From positions 4,550,001-4,614,000 of the forward strand of contig NZ_CP095376.1 in NCBI RefSeq assembly GCF_023008405.1: a DNA stretch of 64,000 nt, read 5' to 3'. Origin of the DNA: Amycolatopsis sp. FBCC-B4732. GTDB lineage: Bacteria > Actinomycetota > Actinomycetes > Mycobacteriales > Pseudonocardiaceae. Shown piece by piece: positions 60,675 to 64,000 of the stretch. The translations under genes were made by a program, and so were the position numbers. Positions within the stretch are counted from its first letter, which is position 1. Every line of letters starts with the position of its first letter. The notes under the pieces were generated by a model. It saw only the letters and a list, made by a program, of their open reading frames with translations. It did not search any database and was not told where the DNA came from.

Positions 60675-61232
60675 TCAGAGCACGAACCGGCGCTGGGCGT
60701 CGGGTTCCAGCGGCAGCGCCCCGTGCAAAGCGGCCCGCGCGCGCAGTTCCAGCGAGCGGTCGAGGGGCCGGGTGCCCGGCACCGGCGCGGTGTGGAACGT
60801 GCCGCGGTCGAACAGGTACACCAGCGCGAGCTTCCGGTCGAGGCGGCCGGTCTGCTCGCCGAACTCGACGGTCGCGAACCGCAGGCAGCCGCCGTACCCC
60901 GCCCGGGTCAGCCGGTCCGCGACGTCGACCAGGTCACCGGTCAGCACGCGCAGGTCGCGGTTGCGGCGCCAGCAGCGCACCGTCGAGCGGCCGTCGAGGT
61001 CCTGGGTCACCAGCGGGTGCACCGGCAGCCGGGCCGACGTCGCGGCCAGCAGCTCCGCTTCGGTACGGGCCAGCGCGTCCCCGGTCACCTTGAAATCGAC
61101 CGTGCCCCCGCCGGTGGGCGCCAGCCCGAGCGCGGCGCGCATCCGCGGTGCCGCGGCGGCGAGGGTGTAGAGGGACTGCAGGTGCGGGCGGGACGTCCAG
61201 CACCGGACGAGCTTGCTGTCCAGCAGGGTCAC
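60675..61232 (-). CDS. Hypothetical protein
   Basis: 185 residues, no signal peptide or membrane segment. I do not recognise the fold; features are VRCWTSRPHLQSLYTLAAAA at the start, STVRCWRRNRDLRVLTGDLV in the middle and LALVYLFDRGTFHTAPVPGT near the end. Mixed beta-rich composition and normal codon use support it as a real gene. GTG at 61232. The 60445-60674 gap upstream of the neighbouring gene holds nothing I can identify. Confidence 0.6.
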   Translation of the reverse strand: MTLLDSKLVRCWTSRPHLQSLYTLAAAAPRMRAALGLAPTGGGTVDFKVTGDALARTEAELLAATSARLPVHPLVTQDLDGRSTVRCWRRNRDLRVLTGDLVDVADRLTRAGYGGCLRFATVEFGEQTGRLDRKLALVYLFDRGTFHTAPVPGTRPLDRSLELRARAALHGALPLEPDAQRRFVL

Positions 61233-61347
61233 GACGATGGTGTCCTATCTCCGGTCGAAAAGACCGCCGGGCCGGGCGCACTGGCAATGTCCACAATGGA
61301 CGTCAGGCGCGGGGACACCGGGGTCGGAGAGGACAGCATGCTCCCGC

Positions 61348-61378
61348 ACCGCGTGGTTCCGGACCGGAACCACGCGGT
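61348..61378 (-). terminator. 31-bp perfect palindrome behind the dehydrogenase gene
   Basis: ACCGCGTGGTTCCGG-A-CCGGAACCACGCGGT: 15-bp arms around one base, 79 bp after the stop of the minus-strand dehydrogenase. Most simply a transcription terminator; as DNA it is also a very strong dyad. Confidence 0.5.
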
Positions 61379-61456
61379 CACGCGGCGAACGGCAGCACTT
61401 CGCCGCCGAACGGTCACACCGGGTCAGGTTCGACCGATCAGCGGTACCCGCCCGCC

Positions 61457-62446
61457 TCACGCCACCGAAATGACGACCTTCCCGAGGTCCTGCCGGCTCC
61501 GGAACCGCTCGAAGGCCCCGTCCGCGTCGTCGAACGGGTGAACGCTGTCGACGACCGGCTCGAGCGGCCGGACGGCGAGCCACCGGAGGAGGTCCTCGGT
61601 GTCCTCGCGGCTGCCGACCCAGATCTTCCGCAGGGTCGCGCCGCTGCGGAAGAGGTCCATGAACCCGACCGGTGGCCCGTCGGCGCCGACGAACCCGACG
61701 AGTGCGATCTCGGCGTGGTGCGTCCCGGCTGCGACGAGCGACTGCGCGAACGTGCCCGGCCCGCCGACCTCGACGATCCGGTCCGCACCCCGGCCGCCGG
61801 TGGCGTCGAGGACCGCTTTGCCCCACTCCGGCGTCGCCCGGTAGTCGATGACGGTGTCGGCGCCCCATTCGGTCAGCTTGGCCGCCTTCTCCGCGCTCGA
61901 CGTCGTCGCGACGACGTGCGCGCCGCGCTGCTTGGCCAGCTGCAGGGCGAACAGCGAGACGCCACCGGTGCCGAGGGTGAGCACGACGTCGCCCGGGCGC
62001 ACGCCGGCGAGCGACGTCCACGCGGTGACCGCGGCGCACGGCAGCGTCGCGCCCTGTTCGAAGCCGAGCGAATCCGGGAGCGCGACGAGCGCGTGTTCCC
62101 CGACGGCGCGATACTCGGCGAGCCAGCCGTCCTGGCCGTTCCCGTAGCCGACCAGCGTGTCCGGCAGCCGGCCCGCGATCCAGTGCGAGTGGAAGCCGCC
62201 GATGACCCGATCTCCGGCCGCGAAGCGGGTGACGCCTTCGCCGACCGCGACGACCTCGCCCGCGGCGTCGGACAGCGGGATCAGGCCGCCCGGCCCGGTG
62301 CTGAAGTGGTCGCCGTCGAGGATCAGCAGGTCGCGGTAGTTCAGCGACGTCGCCCGGACGCGGACGAGCACTTCCCCGCGCTGCGGTTCGGGCATCGGCT
62401 CGTCGCGCTGAACCGGTTTTCCGGCCTCGGGACGGTAGACGCGCAC
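61457..62446 (-). CDS. Zinc-binding-dehydrogenase-type NAD(P)-dependent alcohol dehydrogenase
   Basis: 329 residues, MDR superfamily. GroES-like half (VRVRATSLNYRDLLILDGDH, PLSDAAGEVVAVGEGVTRFA), then the Rossmann half (GDVVLTLGTGGVSLFALQLA, AEKAAKLTEWGADTVIDYRA). The catalytic-zinc Cys/His pair of classical alcohol dehydrogenases is absent, so it is probably a quinone reductase/enoyl reductase-like member despite the family name. Divergent from the ArsR gene. ATG at 62446. Confidence 0.83.
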   Translation of the reverse strand: MRVYRPEAGKPVQRDEPMPEPQRGEVLVRVRATSLNYRDLLILDGDHFSTGPGGLIPLSDAAGEVVAVGEGVTRFAAGDRVIGGFHSHWIAGRLPDTLVGYGNGQDGWLAEYRAVGEHALVALPDSLGFEQGATLPCAAVTAWTSLAGVRPGDVVLTLGTGGVSLFALQLAKQRGAHVVATTSSAEKAAKLTEWGADTVIDYRATPEWGKAVLDATGGRGADRIVEVGGPGTFAQSLVAAGTHHAEIALVGFVGADGPPVGFMDLFRSGATLRKIWVGSREDTEDLLRWLAVRPLEPVVDSVHPFDDADGAFERFRSRQDLGKVVISVA

Positions 62447-62460
62447 CGGGAACCTCCTTC

Positions 62461-62482
62461 ATGTTAACCAAATGACTAACAT
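62461..62482. promoter_or_regulatory. Inverted repeat between dehydrogenase and ArsR genes
   Basis: ATGTTA (62461-62466) and TAACAT (62477-62482) with a 10-bp centre, 15 bp before the dehydrogenase ATG. AT-rich against the background; the probable ArsR operator. Confidence 0.5.
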
Positions 62483-62531
62483 CGACCATGGCACAGCTAC
62501 GCGCGCCCCGGCAACCAGGGATACTCGGGAC

Positions 62532-62852
62532 ATGGCCAGCCGCACCGCGACCCCGTTGGACCACCCGGCCCTCGACGACGTCCCGTTCGGCGCGGCCCTC
62601 GAAGCCCTCCGCGACCCGCACCGGCTGGCCATGGTCGCCGCCCTCGCCCGCGAACCCGGCCAGTCGTGCGGCGCGATCATGCCGCCGGTCAGCAAGCCCG
62701 CGGCGTCCCGGCACTTCAAGATCCTCCGCGCAGCGGGCCTGCTCAAGCAGTGGGACAGCGGCACCCAGCGACTGAACGCCCTGCGCCGCGAGGAGTTCGA
62801 CGCCCGCTTCCCGGGCCTGCTCGACCTGGCCCTCGCCGAAGCCGCCCGCTGA
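62532..62852 (+). CDS. ArsR-family transcriptional regulator
   Basis: 106 residues, winged helix: GAALEALRDPHRLAMVAALA, IMPPVSKPAASRHFKILRAA (recognition helix) and LLKQWDSGTQRLNALRREEF (wing). No metal-binding cysteine motif, so it belongs to the non-metal group that responds to small organics. Start ATG 62532; the upstream in-frame start at 62472 would lie on the operator. Likely represses the divergent dehydrogenase. Confidence 0.82.
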   Translation: MASRTATPLDHPALDDVPFGAALEALRDPHRLAMVAALAREPGQSCGAIMPPVSKPAASRHFKILRAAGLLKQWDSGTQRLNALRREEFDARFPGLLDLALAEAAR

Positions 62853-62880
62853 TCCGGGACCTTCCGCCCCAACCAGACAT

Positions 62881-62893
62881 TTAGCGTTGCTAA
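62881..62893. promoter_or_regulatory. Short palindrome upstream of the MarR-ABC operon
   Basis: TTAGC-GTT-GCTAA, 30 bp before the MarR ATG, candidate autorepression site. Confidence 0.4.
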
Positions 62894-62922
62894 TAGATCT
62901 GAGTCAGAGCTAGTTTGGCGGT

Positions 62923-63363
62923 ATGACCGCACTCGCCGACCGGCTGCTGGGCGCCGTCCAGGGGATCCGCCGCGTGGTGCGCCGCCGCGTGCGCGCCGAA
63001 GTTCCCGGCTCCCCGCTGCCCGGCGCGCAGGTCGAGGTCCTGCGCGTGGTCGCCGACCACCCCGGCATCGGCGTCGCCGCGGCCGCCCGCGAGCTGCACC
63101 TGGCGAACAACTCGGTCAGCACGCTGGTCAACCAGCTCGCCGACGCCGGGCTGCTACGCCGCGAACCCGACCCCGCCGACCGGCGCGCGGCCCGGCTGGA
63201 GATCACCGGCGCCGCGCGCGACCGGATGGCGTCGTGGCGGCGCGCCCGGACCGGGCTTGTCGCCGAAGCCCTCACCGCACTGTCCGAAGAGGACCGCGAA
63301 GCCATCGAGAACGCGCTGCCCGCCTTGGAAAAACTCATGGGCGTCCTGAAGGAGCAGCCATGA
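62923..63363 (+). CDS. MarR-family regulator of an ABC exporter
   Basis: 146 residues: QVEVLRVVADHPGIGVAAAA, RELHLANNSVSTLVNQLADA (recognition helix) and RREPDPADRRAARLEITGAA (wing). ATG of the ABC ATPase gene overlaps its stop by 4 bp, so regulator and exporter are co-expressed, the usual setup for drug-export operons. Confidence 0.86.
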   Translation: MTALADRLLGAVQGIRRVVRRRVRAEVPGSPLPGAQVEVLRVVADHPGIGVAAAARELHLANNSVSTLVNQLADAGLLRREPDPADRRAARLEITGAARDRMASWRRARTGLVAEALTALSEEDREAIENALPALEKLMGVLKEQP

Positions 63364-64000
63364 CCGGACCCGCGGTGCGTTGCACCGGCCTGAGCCATTC
63401 GTTCGGCCCGACCCGCGCGGTGGACGGCGTCGACCTGGAGATCCGCGCGGGCGAGGTGTTCGGCCTGCTCGGCCCGAACGGCGCGGGCAAGACCACCACC
63501 CTCCGGATGATCACCACGCTGCTGCCGGCGGCGCCGGAGAAGATCACCGTCTTCGGCGTCGACGTCGCCCGCCGCCGGATGGCCGTGCGGCGGCTGATCG
63601 GCTACGTCCCGCAGCAGCTGTCCGCCGACGGCGCGCTGACCGGCCGCGAAAACGTCGCGCTGTTCGCCCGGCTCTTCGACGTCCCCCGCGCAGGGCGCTC
63701 GCAGCAGGTGCGGAACGCCCTGGAGCTGGTCGGGCTCGAGGCGGACGCCGACCGCACGGCCAAGACGTACTCCGGCGGCATGATCCGCCGCCTCGAGCTG
63801 GCCCAGGCCCTCGTCAGCTCCCCGCGGCTGCTCATCCTCGACGAACCGACGATCGGCCTCGACCCGGTCGCCCGCTCGTCGGTGTGGGAGCGGATCACGG
63901 AGATCCGCGCGGCGACCGGGATGACCGTGCTCGTCACGACCCACTACATGGACGAAGCCGAGCAGTACTGCGACCGCGTCGCACTGATGCACGCCGGCCG
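63360..64000 (+). CDS. ABC transporter ATP-binding protein (drug-export, DrrA-like), 3' end outside the window
   Basis: 213 codons visible. Walker A GLLGPNGAGKTTTLRM, Q-loop YVPQQLSADGALTGRENV, signature TYSGGMIRRLELAQAL, Walker B LLILDEPTIGLDP and switch His in VTTHYMDEAEQ. Domain order matches ABC-2 type exporters; the membrane subunit should follow beyond position 64000. Confidence 0.9.
   Translation, partial: MTGPAVRCTGLSHSFGPTRAVDGVDLEIRAGEVFGLLGPNGAGKTTTLRMITTLLPAAPEKITVFGVDVARRRMAVRRLIGYVPQQLSADGALTGRENVALFARLFDVPRAGRSQQVRNALELVGLEADADRTAKTYSGGMIRRLELAQALVSSPRLLILDEPTIGLDPVARSSVWERITEIRAATGMTVLVTTHYMDEAEQYCDRVALMHAG

Overview
The window is very GC-rich, with many GTG/TTG starts, translationally coupled genes with 1-11 bp stop/start overlaps, short strong Shine-Dalgarno sequences, and gene families typical of filamentous actinomycetes (rubber oxygenase Lcp, AA10 LPMO, Cgl0159-type iol protein, F420-type oxidoreductase, Rsb stressosome proteins). 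I infer a soil actinomycete of the Pseudonocardiaceae, most likely Amycolatopsis; the genus is inference, not demonstrated. I see no rRNA, tRNA, CRISPR, insertion sequence or phage gene. The window starts inside a glycoside hydrolase gene and ends inside an ABC transporter ATPase gene.

Layout. 1-4.4 kb: secreted GH2 glycosidase, GH114-like lipoprotein, and a MarR regulator divergent from an amidohydrolase. 4.4-6.2 kb: a degenerate tandem-repeat array abutting a frameshifted secreted HAF-repeat-type pseudogene. 6.3-8.9 kb: a double-TetR regulator divergent from a rubber oxygenase (lcp). 8.9-13.4 kb: enoyl-CoA hydratase, DHFR-like protein, and a three-gene operon (two SDRs, acyl-CoA carboxylase beta). 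13.5-16 kb: LppX/LprG-like lipoprotein, two decayed genes, a GNAT. 16.1-20.4 kb: a STAS protein divergent from an SRPBCC protein behind a SigB-type promoter, an LPMO behind a near-perfect CebR box, an HD phosphohydrolase with an oxidoreductase, and a second repeat array. 20.4-28.6 kb: a membrane protein, decayed SDR/TetR pair, serine hydrolase with TetR, a GH5 cellulase tail-to-tail with a GH3 beta-glucosidase, and a rodlin-like surface protein with tandem terminators.

28.7-41.3 kb is a stress-signalling region: a MEDS-HATPase/MEDS-STAS pair, Mn-catalase and glycogen debranching enzyme behind SigB-like promoters, a deletion-damaged ctaD, a GAF-SpoIIE phosphatase, a MarR regulator, and a compact rsbR-rsbS-rsbT-(HATPase+PP2C)-rsbU operon. 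After a third repeat array (41.35-41.86 kb) come a GntR regulator divergent from a Cgl0159-type protein and methylmalonate-semialdehyde dehydrogenase (inositol/valine-type catabolism), an F420-type reductase, a TetR regulator divergent from a three-subunit molybdenum hydroxylase with two matching operators, a carboxylesterase with an abnormal nucleophile elbow, a histidine kinase, an amino-acid permease and a DUF2269 protein. 55.2-58.5 kb holds an uncharacterised pair, an ATP-grasp ligase and a large protein with a papain-like Cys-His-Asn arrangement; I regard it as the best candidate for undescribed biology. The last 5.5 kb has a GNAT, small membrane/hypothetical proteins, a zinc-type dehydrogenase divergent from an ArsR regulator, and a MarR-ABC exporter operon.

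Recurring themes are biomass and polymer degradation (GH2, GH114, LPMO, GH5, GH3, Lcp), partner-switching control of an alternative sigma factor whose gene is not in the window, repressor genes divergent from their likely targets with visible inverted-repeat operators, gene decay, and three unrelated intergenic minisatellite arrays.
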